This document shows, in pieces, positions 1-7,754 of a DNA stretch of 64,000 bases (its first letter is position 1; every line of letters begins with the position of its first letter). The DNA lies in contig NZ_JARVKW010000034.1 of NCBI RefSeq assembly GCF_029813775.1, positions 1 to 64,000 on the forward strand, written 5' to 3'. The position numbers and the translations under genes were made by a program. The DNA is from Streptomyces sp. DH24 (GTDB lineage: Bacteria > Actinomycetota > Actinomycetes > Streptomycetales > Streptomycetaceae). The notes below the pieces were generated by a model. It worked only from the letters and a program-made list of their open reading frames with translations. It had not been told where the DNA came from and did not search any database.

Positions 1-69
1 GTCAGGCACCGCGCGACATGCGGGAGGTGCCGGACGCGGCCCGGCTCGGCAGCCGGCCCCGGACCGGGG

Positions 70-115
70 CCGCGACGTGGCGCCCACCGCTCCGGGCGGC
101 GGCGCCACGTCGCGG
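70..115. terminator. 15-bp hairpin downstream of the left biosynthetic operon
   Basis: A perfect inverted repeat, with arms at 70-84 and 101-115 and a 16-nt loop, lies just after the stop codon of the GSA-type aminotransferase gene on the minus strand. No long T-run follows, as is common for Streptomyces terminators. Bases 101-126 recur almost unchanged at 9984-10009, beyond the right end of the same cluster. Confidence 0.65.
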
Positions 116-122
116 ACGCGGC

Positions 123-1403
123 CTAGACCGCGCCGGCCACCGGCGTGTTCGGGTCCGTGGCGAGGAGTTCGACGGCGCGGGCCGCGAAGTCCTGAAGCGT
201 CTCGTCCGTCGTCGCGGCGGAGATGTACATCGGCTCCTCGATGTCCGGCGCCAGGTGGTAGCCGGCCTCGCGAAGGCCCGCGTACAGCGTGGTGTACGGC
301 GAGACCGGCTGCGCGGCGACGTCCGCCTTGCGGCGCAGCGGGGCGCTGCGCGGGACGAAGACGAACGCGAAGATGCTGCCGGTGCGGGCGAAGTGGAAGT
401 CGAGCCCCTTGTCGGCCCGGTGGCGCTCCACGGCGGCCTCCAGCAGGGCGCCCTTGCGCTCCAGTTCCTCGTAGAAGCCGGGCGCCGCCAGTTCGTCGAG
501 CGTGGCGAGACCGGCCGCCATGGTCAGCGGGTTGCCGGCCAGGGTGCCGCCCTGCAGGACCCGCTCCTCGTCGAGCAGCCGCATGATGTCGCGGCGGCCG
601 CCGAACGCGCCGACGGGCGTGCCACCACCGATGATCTTGCCGAAGGCGGTGAGGTCGGGGGCGACACCCAGCAGGTTGGAGGCCGGGCCGTAGGTGAGCC
701 GGAAGCCGGTGATGACCTCGTCGAAGATCAGCAGCGCGCCCTCGCGGTCGCAGATGCGGCGCAGGTCGGCGAGGAAGCCGTCCTGCGGCAGCACGAGGGA
801 CATGTTGCAGGCGATGGGCTCGACGACGACGGCGGCGATCCGGCCCGGGTGCTCGGCGAAGGCCCGCTCGACGCTCTCGGTGTCGTTGTACTCCGCGTAG
901 ACGTTGGAACGCATCGCGTCGGGGTCGAGGCCGGCGTCGCGCATGCGGGCCTCGTCCTTGTTCTGCACCAGGTCGAAGTGGCCGTGGTAGCCGCCGTTGA
1001 AGCGCAGCACGCCGGTGCGGCCGGTGTGGGCGCGGGCCAGCCTCAGCGTCGACATCACGGCCTCGGTGCCGCTGCACACGAAGCGCAGTTGCTCCAGGTG
1101 GCCGGCGGTCGCGGTGATGCGCTCGGCCAGCTCGATCTCCTGCGCGCAGTACGTGCCGAACAGGGTGCCGTCCGCGGCCTGGCGGGCGATGGCGGCGCTC
1201 ACGGCCTGCGGCGCGTGCCCGAGGATCAGCGGCCCGAAGCCGTACATGAAGTCGACGTAGCGGGTGCCGTCGATGTCGTGCAGGTACTGTCCGTGGGCCT
1301 CGGCGACGACCAGCGGTTCGGACTTCACGTTGCGGCAGGCGCGCAGCGGCGAGCTGGCGCCGATCGGGATGGTGTGCAGAGCACGCTTGATTTCCGGCCT
1401 CAT
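123..1403 (-). CDS. GSA-aminomutase-like PLP enzyme (class III aminotransferase)
   Basis: A 426-residue fold-type I PLP enzyme, closest by eye to glutamate-1-semialdehyde 2,1-aminomutase. Visible motifs are CSGTEAVMS, the PLP-binding FDEVITGFR, and the Schiff-base lysine in LTAFGKIIGGGTPVGAFGG (about residue 265). The reading frame is open further upstream, but the ATG at 1403 overlaps the stop of the ATP-grasp gene (ATGA), which suggests translational coupling and fixes the start. The setting (carrier proteins, ligase, ketosynthase) argues for a pathway enzyme rather than haem synthesis. It could move an amino group within a carrier-bound or free acyl intermediate, or be an ordinary transaminase. 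The family is secure; the substrate is unknown. Confidence 0.88.
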   Translation of the reverse strand: MRPEIKRALHTIPIGASSPLRACRNVKSEPLVVAEAHGQYLHDIDGTRYVDFMYGFGPLILGHAPQAVSAAIARQAADGTLFGTYCAQEIELAERITATAGHLEQLRFVCSGTEAVMSTLRLARAHTGRTGVLRFNGGYHGHFDLVQNKDEARMRDAGLDPDAMRSNVYAEYNDTESVERAFAEHPGRIAAVVVEPIACNMSLVLPQDGFLADLRRICDREGALLIFDEVITGFRLTYGPASNLLGVAPDLTAFGKIIGGGTPVGAFGGRRDIMRLLDEERVLQGGTLAGNPLTMAAGLATLDELAAPGFYEELERKGALLEAAVERHRADKGLDFHFARTGSIFAFVFVPRSAPLRRKADVAAQPVSPYTTLYAGLREAGYHLAPDIEEPMYISAATTDETLQDFAARAVELLATDPNTPVAGAV

Positions 1404-2623
1404 GAGGACTTTTCCGTTTCGGTCTCGATCGTGCAGTCGGTCATCAGGACATCCAGCAGTGCTTCTGCCTCTTCGCGGGTGTCGCGGGCGAAGTAGGCGG
1501 TCAGGACCGTCTCGAAGTTGAGAGGCGGGGCGAGCACGAACTGGCCGTCCTGGCGGTGCAGGTGCACGGTGGTGACGTCGTTCTTGCGGCACACCTCGAC
1601 CGCACGGTCCGTGTTCTTCAGGAAGCCGCTGCGCTCGATCGGGGCGTCGTACTCCAGCGCCACCCGGTGGTGCAGCGGCTTCGGGTCGACGGTCTCCCGG
1701 CCCAGCCGGTGCAGCAGGTCGTAGGCGTCGAGCCCGGTGCAGATGCGCAGTTGCTGGTAGGTGGTGGTACCGCCGCCGCACAGCCGGGGGGCGAGTTCGA
1801 GGATGCGCAGCCGGCCCCGGCCGTCGAAGCGGAACTCCGCGTGGAAGGGCGAGTTGTCCAGGCCGAGGCCCGGGACCACCCGCTCCAGCAGGGCGGTGAA
1901 GTCACGGCCCGGCCCGGGGTCGAAGGGCTCGGTCAGATAGGCCACTTCGTGGAAGAGCGGGCCGACCAGGGGCGGCAGCTTGCGGTGGATCTGCAGCGGG
2001 ACGATCCGGCCGTCGCTGACCACGCCGTCGATCGCGTACTCGTTGCCGTCGAGGTACTCCTCCGCCAGCATCCGCGACTGGCCGTTGCCCTCGCGCAGCA
2101 CGGTGCACACGCGTTTGCTCTGCACGTACGCCTTCGGGAACTCCTCCGGCGTGGCGGCCTTCACGACGCCGGCGCTGTAGAAGCCGTTCGAGGGCTTGAC
2201 CACGACGGGGAAGGACAGCGCCGCGCTGACGGCGGCGAGCGCCTCGGGCGCCTTCGACGAGGGGTCCAGCTCGATGTGGCGGGTGATGTGGTCACGGACC
2301 GCGGGGTGCGCCTTGAACCGGGTCTTGTCGGCGAGGCACAGCAGGGTGTCGATGTCCCGGGTGGGCAGGCCCAGTTCACCGCGGACCAGTTCCAGCTGGA
2401 TCTGGTAGCTGTCGTGGAAGGAGATCACGTCGTCGATGTCGGTGAGGTCCACGGCGGCGCGCGCGGCGTCGACGACGGTGCTCCGCCAGTTGCCGCGGTC
2501 GTCGGCGTCGAGCCGCGGTGGCTCGAAGAAGCGGACGGTGAAGCCCCGCCGCCCCGCGTAGTCGAGGTAGTCGCGGCAGTCTTCCTCACGGCCGAGAAGG
2601 AGTACGTTCACTGAAAGGGCCAC
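1400..2623 (-). CDS. ATP-grasp ligase
   Basis: A 407-residue ATP-grasp protein starting at GTG 2623. The N-terminal part looks like a pre-ATP-grasp Rossmann-like domain (VNVLLLGREED). Nucleotide-binding features follow: FPVVVKPSNGFYSAGVV with the ATP-contacting Lys, EEYLDGNEYAIDGVV, and the metal-binding FRILELAPR type motif seen as LRILELAPRLCGGG. Such proteins join a carboxylate, activated as acyl phosphate, to an amine, and in biosynthetic clusters often make dipeptides or amides. Here it probably forms an amide bond between the cluster's modified amino acid and a second amine. The stop overlaps the next gene by 4 bp. A GTG at 2611 is an alternative start. Confidence 0.86.
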   Translation of the reverse strand: MALSVNVLLLGREEDCRDYLDYAGRRGFTVRFFEPPRLDADDRGNWRSTVVDAARAAVDLTDIDDVISFHDSYQIQLELVRGELGLPTRDIDTLLCLADKTRFKAHPAVRDHITRHIELDPSSKAPEALAAVSAALSFPVVVKPSNGFYSAGVVKAATPEEFPKAYVQSKRVCTVLREGNGQSRMLAEEYLDGNEYAIDGVVSDGRIVPLQIHRKLPPLVGPLFHEVAYLTEPFDPGPGRDFTALLERVVPGLGLDNSPFHAEFRFDGRGRLRILELAPRLCGGGTTTYQQLRICTGLDAYDLLHRLGRETVDPKPLHHRVALEYDAPIERSGFLKNTDRAVEVCRKNDVTTVHLHRQDGQFVLAPPLNFETVLTAYFARDTREEAEALLDVLMTDCTIETETEKSS

Positions 2624-2645
2624 ACTCTCTGTCTGGTGAGCGAAG

Positions 2646-4052
2646 TCAGGCGGTCTGCTGGACCGCGTCGGTGGTGTGGAGCCTGTTCTCCTGGTTGGCG
2701 ACGGCGCGCCGGATGCGCCACAGGCAGACCGCCGCCATCACCGCCTCGAAGGCGGAGAAGATCACCCACATGACCGGCAGCATGTCCGGGTCGTCGCGGT
2801 TGAGCAGCACGAACCCGACGATCGTGGGCACGCACAGACCCCACATGAGGACGACGCGCGCCACGAACCCGAAGCGGGCGAGACCGAGGCACTCAAGGAC
2901 GCCCGAGGCGACCATGGAGAACATGAACGCCGCGGAGTACGTCCACAGCACCCGTGAGGTGTCCACGGCGTGGCCGGTCACGGCGGAGCCGGCCCCGTCG
3001 AGGCCGAACGGGCTCAGCAGCAGGGCCGGGGTGGCGATCTGGAGCACCGCGACCACGGCCACGTACGCACCGGAGATCGTCAGGGTGACCCGCATGACGT
3101 GCGGGATGTCGCGGTGCCGTCCGGCGCCGACGGCCTTGCCGCACAGGATGTTGCAGCCCATGCCGAGGCCGATCAGCGGGATGACGGCCGCGTAGTTCAG
3201 GGCCAGCGCGACGTTGTTCGCGGCCAGCGCCACCGACCCGAGGACGCCGGCCAGCCACACGAACGCGGTCTGGCCGAGCTCCTCCAGGCTGAGCGAACCG
3301 CCCGCCGGGGCGCCGCGCCGCAGCCGCAGCCACACCACCCCGGCGACCTGCCGGGCGCCCCGGCGCAGCAGCCGGCCGAAGCCCGCCGCGTAGCCCCTGG
3401 GCAGGCACAGGGCGTATCCGAGGAACATGACGGACACGGCGCTGAGCGTGCCGAGCGCGGAGCCCCGCATGCCCAGCTCCGGCAGCCCGAAGCGGCCGAA
3501 GACCAGGCCGACGGTCATCACGATGCCGACCGCCTGCCCGATGATGCCGACGGTCATCGGCACCCGGGTCCGTCCCATCCCGTTGAAGTACGACGACAGC
3601 GCCATGTTGAGCGTCATGACGGAGCCGTAGAGGGTGGACAGGCCCAGGAACTGTGCCTCCAGTTCCTTGATGCGGTCGGGCTGCCCGCTCAGCTCCGGCA
3701 CCGCCATCAGCAGCGGGGTGCTCAGCAGCAGCAGCGCGGAGAGCAGGACGCCGAGGACGAAGCCGTTGGCGCCCTCGTCCAGCGCGCCGCGCTTGTCGCC
3801 GCGGCCGTGGGCCTGCGCCACGTAGGAGCGGGTGATGCCGACCGCCCCCGTGGTCACCATGATCACCGTGGTCGCGGTGAAGACGGCGGGCCCGGACGCC
3901 TTGAGGGTGTCCTCCGAGTAGCGGGCCAGGCAGATCCGGTCGACCAGCAGCAGGAGCAGGTTGCCGACCATCCCGAACATCAGCGGCACCGAGACGCGTA
4001 CGACCTCGCGCATCGCCGCCAGGTCGAGCAGTCGTGCCCGGGTGGTGGTCAT
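2646..4052 (-). CDS. MATE-family multidrug/metabolite exporter
   Basis: A 468-residue integral membrane protein with about 12 hydrophobic helices in the two-bundle arrangement of MATE transporters, including the segments VPLMFGMVGNLLLLLVDRIC, YFNGMGRTRVPMTVGIIGQ and LIGLGMGCNILCGKAVGAG. MATE proteins export cationic or amphipathic small molecules using H+ or Na+ gradients. Its place inside the operon, between the carrier protein and the ATP-grasp gene, makes product export or self-resistance the likely role. The start at 4052 is the first in-frame ATG; only a weak G-rich ribosome site precedes it. Confidence 0.9.
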   Translation of the reverse strand: MTTTRARLLDLAAMREVVRVSVPLMFGMVGNLLLLLVDRICLARYSEDTLKASGPAVFTATTVIMVTTGAVGITRSYVAQAHGRGDKRGALDEGANGFVLGVLLSALLLLSTPLLMAVPELSGQPDRIKELEAQFLGLSTLYGSVMTLNMALSSYFNGMGRTRVPMTVGIIGQAVGIVMTVGLVFGRFGLPELGMRGSALGTLSAVSVMFLGYALCLPRGYAAGFGRLLRRGARQVAGVVWLRLRRGAPAGGSLSLEELGQTAFVWLAGVLGSVALAANNVALALNYAAVIPLIGLGMGCNILCGKAVGAGRHRDIPHVMRVTLTISGAYVAVVAVLQIATPALLLSPFGLDGAGSAVTGHAVDTSRVLWTYSAAFMFSMVASGVLECLGLARFGFVARVVLMWGLCVPTIVGFVLLNRDDPDMLPVMWVIFSAFEAVMAAVCLWRIRRAVANQENRLHTTDAVQQTA

Positions 4053-4080
4053 CGTCGGCCACCGCCGCCGGGCACAGGAC

Positions 4081-4332
4081 TCACGGGCTCACCCCGGATT
4101 CGACGAGCAGTTCGTGCACGCTCTTGAGCAGCGCCTCGCGGCCCGACAGGTCGAAGGGAAGCACGTCGCCCACGTCCAGCATGGCGTCGAGCCGCTCCTC
4201 CAGGCCGACGAGGAAACGCATCTGGTCGAGCGAACTGGTGATGATCTGCGACGGTTCGGCGTCGGCCGGAACGTCCCGCGCCTGGGCGAGCTGTTCCAGC
4301 AGGTCGTCGACGACCTTCTTGAGGTCTTCCAT
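4081..4332 (-). CDS. carrier protein (cognate partner of the adjacent amino acid ligase)
   Basis: A small acidic helical protein (83 residues) with the carrier-protein pattern ITSSLDQMRFLVGLEERL. Ser34 occupies the position that takes the 4'-phosphopantetheine arm, although the usual Asp before it (DSL) is Ser here. ATG 4341 is also in frame, but the Shine-Dalgarno AGGGA touches it directly, whereas it sits nine bases before ATG 4332, so I prefer 4332. The gene follows the ligase gene closely. Stand-alone carriers next to aminoacyl-tRNA-synthetase-like ligases are loaded with an amino acid in known rhizobial systems; by analogy this one should carry an aminoacyl thioester. Confidence 0.82.
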   Translation of the reverse strand: MEDLKKVVDDLLEQLAQARDVPADAEPSQIITSSLDQMRFLVGLEERLDAMLDVGDVLPFDLSGREALLKSVHELLVESGVSP

Positions 4333-4344
4333 GGAACTCATTCC

Positions 4345-5463
4345 CTAGAGGGTTCGGGGGTGCGGCGGCCGGCCGGTCGGGCCGGGCGTGCCGAGCAGGC
4401 CGTACGACAGCAGGGCGTAGGTCAGCCGGTCCAGGCCGATCCCGGCGCAGCAGGTGGCCCCGGCCCCGAGATCGCGCAGTCCGAAGGAGTCGGCGAACAC
4501 CTCGCCGTGCGAGTTGACGCTGGCCACGGACAGTTCGCCGTCGCCGAGCGGGACCCGCACCTCGAACTTGCTCTTGCTGAGCAGCTGGGCCTCGCGGGTC
4601 ATGGTCGGCGCGTCTCCGAAGAAGGCGTCGGAGGCGCTGACGATGCGGTGCGGCACGTCGAGGTCCGCGAAGAAGGCCGTGAAGGCCTTCATCATCCGCT
4701 CGAAGTCGTCCGCGACCTCCTCGGCGCTGCCCATCCGGACGAGTTCGAACATCCTGAACTCGCCCAGCCGGGTCGCGCTGTGGTTGTGCGACTCGTGCCG
4801 GAAGACCGGCCCGTCGATGGCGAACAGCCCGGTGCCGTAGCGGTCCTTCAGCTCGGCGGCGTTCGCGTACACGTGGTAGCAGGTGACCGGCGTGAGGACG
4901 GTCTCGGCCGGCCGGTAGAAGGAGTCCAGCGCCTCGGTCTGGCCCGGCCGCAGCTGGGAGACGCTGACGCCGTCCCAGTAGTGGTCGCGGATCCGGGCGA
5001 CCGCGTTCACCAGGTTCGGGAACTTCTGGTAGTACCCGGCCCGCACCAGCACGTCGCGGGAGATCTGCGCCGACCCGGCCAGCAGTGGCGCGCCGAACGG
5101 CTCGGCGAGCCGTTCCCGGCACAGCCGGCGCACGTGGTCCATCGCCGCCGTCCACTCCGGGCCGTGCAGGTAGGCGCCGCGGGCCACGGCGATCCGGTGG
5201 TCGTCGGGCGGTGCGCAGGACAGCCCGGGACGCCCCGGGTGGTCGGCGACGACCGTGGCCGGCACGTCGCGGTGGCCGCGCAGGAAGTGGCGGACCATCT
5301 CGCCGAGTTCGGTTTCGGAGGGGCCGGCCGCCACGACGACGTCGGCCCCCTTGTCCAGGAGTTCCACCGTGACGTCCCCGTAGTGGAACGCCAGGGCCTT
5401 GCGCAGTTCGTCGGCGGCCCCGGGGCCCACCGGGCGCTCGTGGCGGTAACGCACCCCGTTCAT
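4345..5463 (-). CDS. amino acid:[carrier protein] ligase, class II tRNA-synthetase-like
   Basis: A 372-residue protein that looks like the catalytic domain of an atypical zinc-dependent seryl-tRNA synthetase without a tRNA-binding arm. Class II motif 2 is seen as FRHE (about 221-224), with RLGEFRMFELVR following, and motif 3 as GIGLDRL (341-347). Cys195 (TPVTC), Glu240 and Cys338 or Cys339 match the Cys/Glu/Cys zinc site that holds the amino acid amino group in this family. Characterised relatives in Bradyrhizobium and Agrobacterium adenylate small amino acids and load them on a carrier protein, not on tRNA. The carrier gene next door supports the same reaction here. The amino acid cannot be told from sequence alone. 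A strong G-rich ribosome site precedes ATG 5463. Confidence 0.88.
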   Translation of the reverse strand: MNGVRYRHERPVGPGAADELRKALAFHYGDVTVELLDKGADVVVAAGPSETELGEMVRHFLRGHRDVPATVVADHPGRPGLSCAPPDDHRIAVARGAYLHGPEWTAAMDHVRRLCRERLAEPFGAPLLAGSAQISRDVLVRAGYYQKFPNLVNAVARIRDHYWDGVSVSQLRPGQTEALDSFYRPAETVLTPVTCYHVYANAAELKDRYGTGLFAIDGPVFRHESHNHSATRLGEFRMFELVRMGSAEEVADDFERMMKAFTAFFADLDVPHRIVSASDAFFGDAPTMTREAQLLSKSKFEVRVPLGDGELSVASVNSHGEVFADSFGLRDLGAGATCCAGIGLDRLTYALLSYGLLGTPGPTGRPPHPRTL

Positions 5464-5477
5464 GTGGCGCCCCCCTC

Positions 5478-6248
5478 TCAGATGCGGTGGCGCATGGGAA
5501 CCCAGTCGGCCAGGAGGATGGCCCGCTCTCCGGGCCGGTCCTCGGCGCCCTTGCGGATGGGGCCGACGTAGTGGCTGACGAGGTGGTCGGTGATGGCGTA
5601 CGCCTCCAGCGGCCGTTCCATCTGGAACTCGGCGAGCCGGTCCGCGGGCGGGACGTCCTCCGGCTGCTTGCCCCGGTACTCGGGGGTGGCGATGAGGTTG
5701 GCGCCGCCCTCGGCGTTGTCCCGGTAGATCAGGTGGGCGAAGACGTACGGCTCGCCGTCCTGGTGCAGTTCGTTCGGGGAGGAGACGGCCTCGGCGCCGT
5801 CCTCCTCGATGTGCAGCTTGATCAGGTGGACCCCGACGTACAGCGGCCAGACCGCGTCGTCCTCGCTCCAGCGGGTCTGGGAGAAGTCGAACTGGATCAT
5901 GTCCAGCAGGAGCTTGTTGCCGCAGACCTCGTCGCTGATGGCGGGGAGGTTGCGGGTGACGTTCACGTATTCGGGATTGTTGTCGCCCTGGTAGTAGCCG
6001 TTCATGCCCTCACGGGCCTGGCTTTCCGTGGCCGGCATCCAGAAGAATTCCCTGGACCACGGCAGGAAGACGCCGCGGGCGTAACGGCGGTACCGGCCCG
6101 AGCCGACCGCGTACGGGTCTTCCGGAAGGTCGTCGTAGGCGGCCCTGAGTGCCTTGTAGTCGTCGCTTCCCTCGGTGACTCCCAATTCGACGCCGAGATC
6201 CCAGCGGTCATGTCCCTGGCGCGAGAGAGTGGAAGGGTTTACAGGCAT
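5478..6248 (-). CDS. Fe(II)/2-oxoglutarate dioxygenase, PF10014-type amino acid hydroxylase
   Basis: A 256-residue protein resembling the 2OG-Fe_Oxy_2 family, whose characterised members include L-isoleucine 4-hydroxylase and other free amino acid hydroxylases. The facial triad is readable: H162-x-D164 in ELHQDGEPY and a distal His in AITDHLVSHYV (222 or 226), with R242 in PGERAILL a candidate 2-oxoglutarate ligand. ATG 6248 is chosen because GGGGGA lies 8 bases upstream; ATG 6281 has no such site. It is the first gene of the left operon, directly before the amino acid ligase. It probably hydroxylates the amino acid either free or on the carrier protein; the sequence cannot decide which. Confidence 0.87.
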   Translation of the reverse strand: MPVNPSTLSRQGHDRWDLGVELGVTEGSDDYKALRAAYDDLPEDPYAVGSGRYRRYARGVFLPWSREFFWMPATESQAREGMNGYYQGDNNPEYVNVTRNLPAISDEVCGNKLLLDMIQFDFSQTRWSEDDAVWPLYVGVHLIKLHIEEDGAEAVSSPNELHQDGEPYVFAHLIYRDNAEGGANLIATPEYRGKQPEDVPPADRLAEFQMERPLEAYAITDHLVSHYVGPIRKGAEDRPGERAILLADWVPMRHRI

Positions 6249-6291
6249 GACGAATATCCCCCGGTTTTCGAATGAGCCCAACGAGCAACGG

Positions 6292-6321
6292 AACTTAGTC
6301 CGCGGAGATACACGCTCGCAA
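6292..6321 (-). promoter_or_regulatory. candidate promoter of the left biosynthetic operon
   Basis: On the minus strand TTGCGA (6321-6316) and TAAGTT (6297-6292) are separated by 18 bases, which would place transcription start about 35-40 bases before ATG 6248. The match is modest. The 343-bp divergent region 6249-6591 holds no other gene and shows no clear gamma-butyrolactone-type operator. Confidence 0.35.
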
Positions 6322-6522
6322 CGTGATATGAGTCACCAAAGTTTCCTCCCGCAGGCCGAGTTGGCCGAAAGAAGCTGCCGCACTTCTTGTCTGGGCAGGT
6401 TATTCACCGTCACCCCACCGGATCGGCCTGGCTGAATTTCCCCTGCACCGACGCCCTCTCGGCCACGGTGGCGTATACGTGGACCTGCACAAATGGTGAT
6501 CAGGGGTTCCGCTTGGCGCGCA

Positions 6523-6552
6523 TTGACAGGCCGCGCGACACGCGGTTAGTGT
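6523..6552 (+). promoter_or_regulatory. sigma-70-type promoter of the right biosynthetic operon
   Basis: A consensus -35 TTGACA (6523-6528) is followed after 18 bases by TAGTGT (6547-6552). This fits a vegetative Streptomyces promoter and gives a leader of roughly 30 bases before the carrier-protein start at 6592. Confidence 0.7.
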
Positions 6553-6591
6553 CCGTAACCGTCAAGCATCTCTTTAAAAATGGGGGAAAAG

Positions 6592-6840
6592 ATGTCGGAC
6601 GACGTCATCGACGGTCGCATTTCCGAGGTCCTCAAGCAGATCGCCGAACTTCCGGACGCATTCGCCATCACGGCCGATCAGGATCTCAAGACCGACCTGA
6701 ACATCGATTCCCTCAAACTGATCGACGTGGTCGTTCAGGTGGAGGCGGTCCTGGACGTGGAACTCGGCGACGAATTCTCCCGCGACCTCGTCACGGTGGG
6801 AGACCTCCAGCGGCACGTGAGCGAGCGGGTCGGCGGCTGA
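6592..6840 (+). CDS. acyl carrier protein (second carrier of the cluster)
   Basis: An 82-residue acidic four-helix protein with the textbook phosphopantetheine site LNIDSLKLIDVVVQVE; the modified residue is Ser40. ATG 6592 is preferred over ATG 6580 because GGGGGA lies a few bases before it. Unlike the carrier at 4081, this one has a normal DSL motif and heads an operon with ketosynthase genes, so it is the likely malonyl or polyketide-type carrier. Two different carriers in one cluster suggest one holds the aminoacyl starter and the other the extender or growing chain; that division is inference. Confidence 0.92.
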   Translation: MSDDVIDGRISEVLKQIAELPDAFAITADQDLKTDLNIDSLKLIDVVVQVEAVLDVELGDEFSRDLVTVGDLQRHVSERVGG

Positions 6841-6884
6841 CGTCCGCGTGTCTTCGCCCGACCGACATACCGCCATGGAGAGTT

Positions 6885-7754
6885 GTGGTGTTTGAGTTCT
6901 CCCTGGGCCCGGTCACGCTGTGCGCGCCCGGCCCGACGAACGGCACGGACGACCGCGAGGGCCTGCCGCCCGACTGGCACGAGGTGATCGGCACCGCCGG
7001 CGACCAGTTCCGCGACGAGTTCACCCGGACGTGCCTCTATCTCGTCCTCGGCGCCGCGGACGCCTCCGGGGCGCGCGCGGACGGCGCGACGCGCACCGAC
7101 GACACCGTCGTGATCGGCACGGAGTACGGCAACACCGCCGCCCTGGCCCGTCTCCAACGCCACGCCGCGGAGAAGGGCAAGCTGCTGTCCGCCCAGTACT
7201 TCCCCAACGCCACGTCCAGTTCGGCGTCGGCGTTCGCCAACCTCCGCGTCGGGGCGACCGGACGCAACATGACGATCAACGCGGGCGTGCTCACACCGGT
7301 CGTCGCCCTGTGGCAGGCGCTGTCGGCCCTCGGCAGCGAACGCTCCGACGTCAGCCGGCTCCTCGTCGGCGACGTCTACGCACCCGAGGCAGTCGCGGAC
7401 GCGCGGCTCGACACGCCCGACGTGCCCTGCCGCGACGGCGTCGCCCACGCCTACCTGCACCGGGGCACCGGCCTCACCGCCGAGTTCGCCTTCGGCGCCG
7501 CCGACGGGCCGCACCCGGGCCCGACGCGCACCGTGCGCAGGGCCGCCGCCCGGGACGCCGACGCCGGCGAGGCGGCGCCCGTCGCCTTCGCCGAGCGCAA
7601 CAGCGCCTTCGCCACCCGCGCCTTCCTCGACCTCGTGCATGCCCTGGAACCCGCCGAGCGGGCCGTCCTCGAATGCCACGGCCCGGACGGCCGGCACGCC
7701 ACGGTGACGGTGACCCGGCAACAAGCGAACAGCACGGACAGGGGGTCCTGGTGA
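6885..7754 (+). CDS. ketosynthase-like protein lacking the active-site Cys (chain-length-factor-like)
   Basis: A 289-residue protein that resembles the N-terminal half of beta-ketoacyl synthases (PF13723 type). The stretch FPNATSSSASAF aligns with the TACSSS nucleophile loop of true ketosynthases, with Thr in place of Cys, so it should not condense by itself. It stops with GTGA overlap into the complete ketosynthase gene. KS/CLF heterodimers are known for type II polyketide, aryl polyene and ladderane systems; this pair is probably such a heterodimer. Start is GTG 6885 or GTG 6888; GGAGAG at 6877-6882 gives better spacing to 6888. Confidence 0.8.
   Translation: MVFEFSLGPVTLCAPGPTNGTDDREGLPPDWHEVIGTAGDQFRDEFTRTCLYLVLGAADASGARADGATRTDDTVVIGTEYGNTAALARLQRHAAEKGKLLSAQYFPNATSSSASAFANLRVGATGRNMTINAGVLTPVVALWQALSALGSERSDVSRLLVGDVYAPEAVADARLDTPDVPCRDGVAHAYLHRGTGLTAEFAFGAADGPHPGPTRTVRRAAARDADAGEAAPVAFAERNSAFATRAFLDLVHALEPAERAVLECHGPDGRHATVTVTRQQANSTDRGSW

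Noticed and set aside
123-1403. Housekeeping hemL (glutamate-1-semialdehyde aminomutase)
   Set aside because: The motifs match, but it is translationally coupled to an ATP-grasp gene inside a biosynthetic operon and no other haem genes are near. A pathway paralogue is more likely.
6249-6591. Gamma-butyrolactone receptor (ARE-type) operator in the divergent promoter region
   Set aside because: A weak dyad near 6308-6330 was examined, but it lacks the conserved half-site pattern, so I do not claim it.
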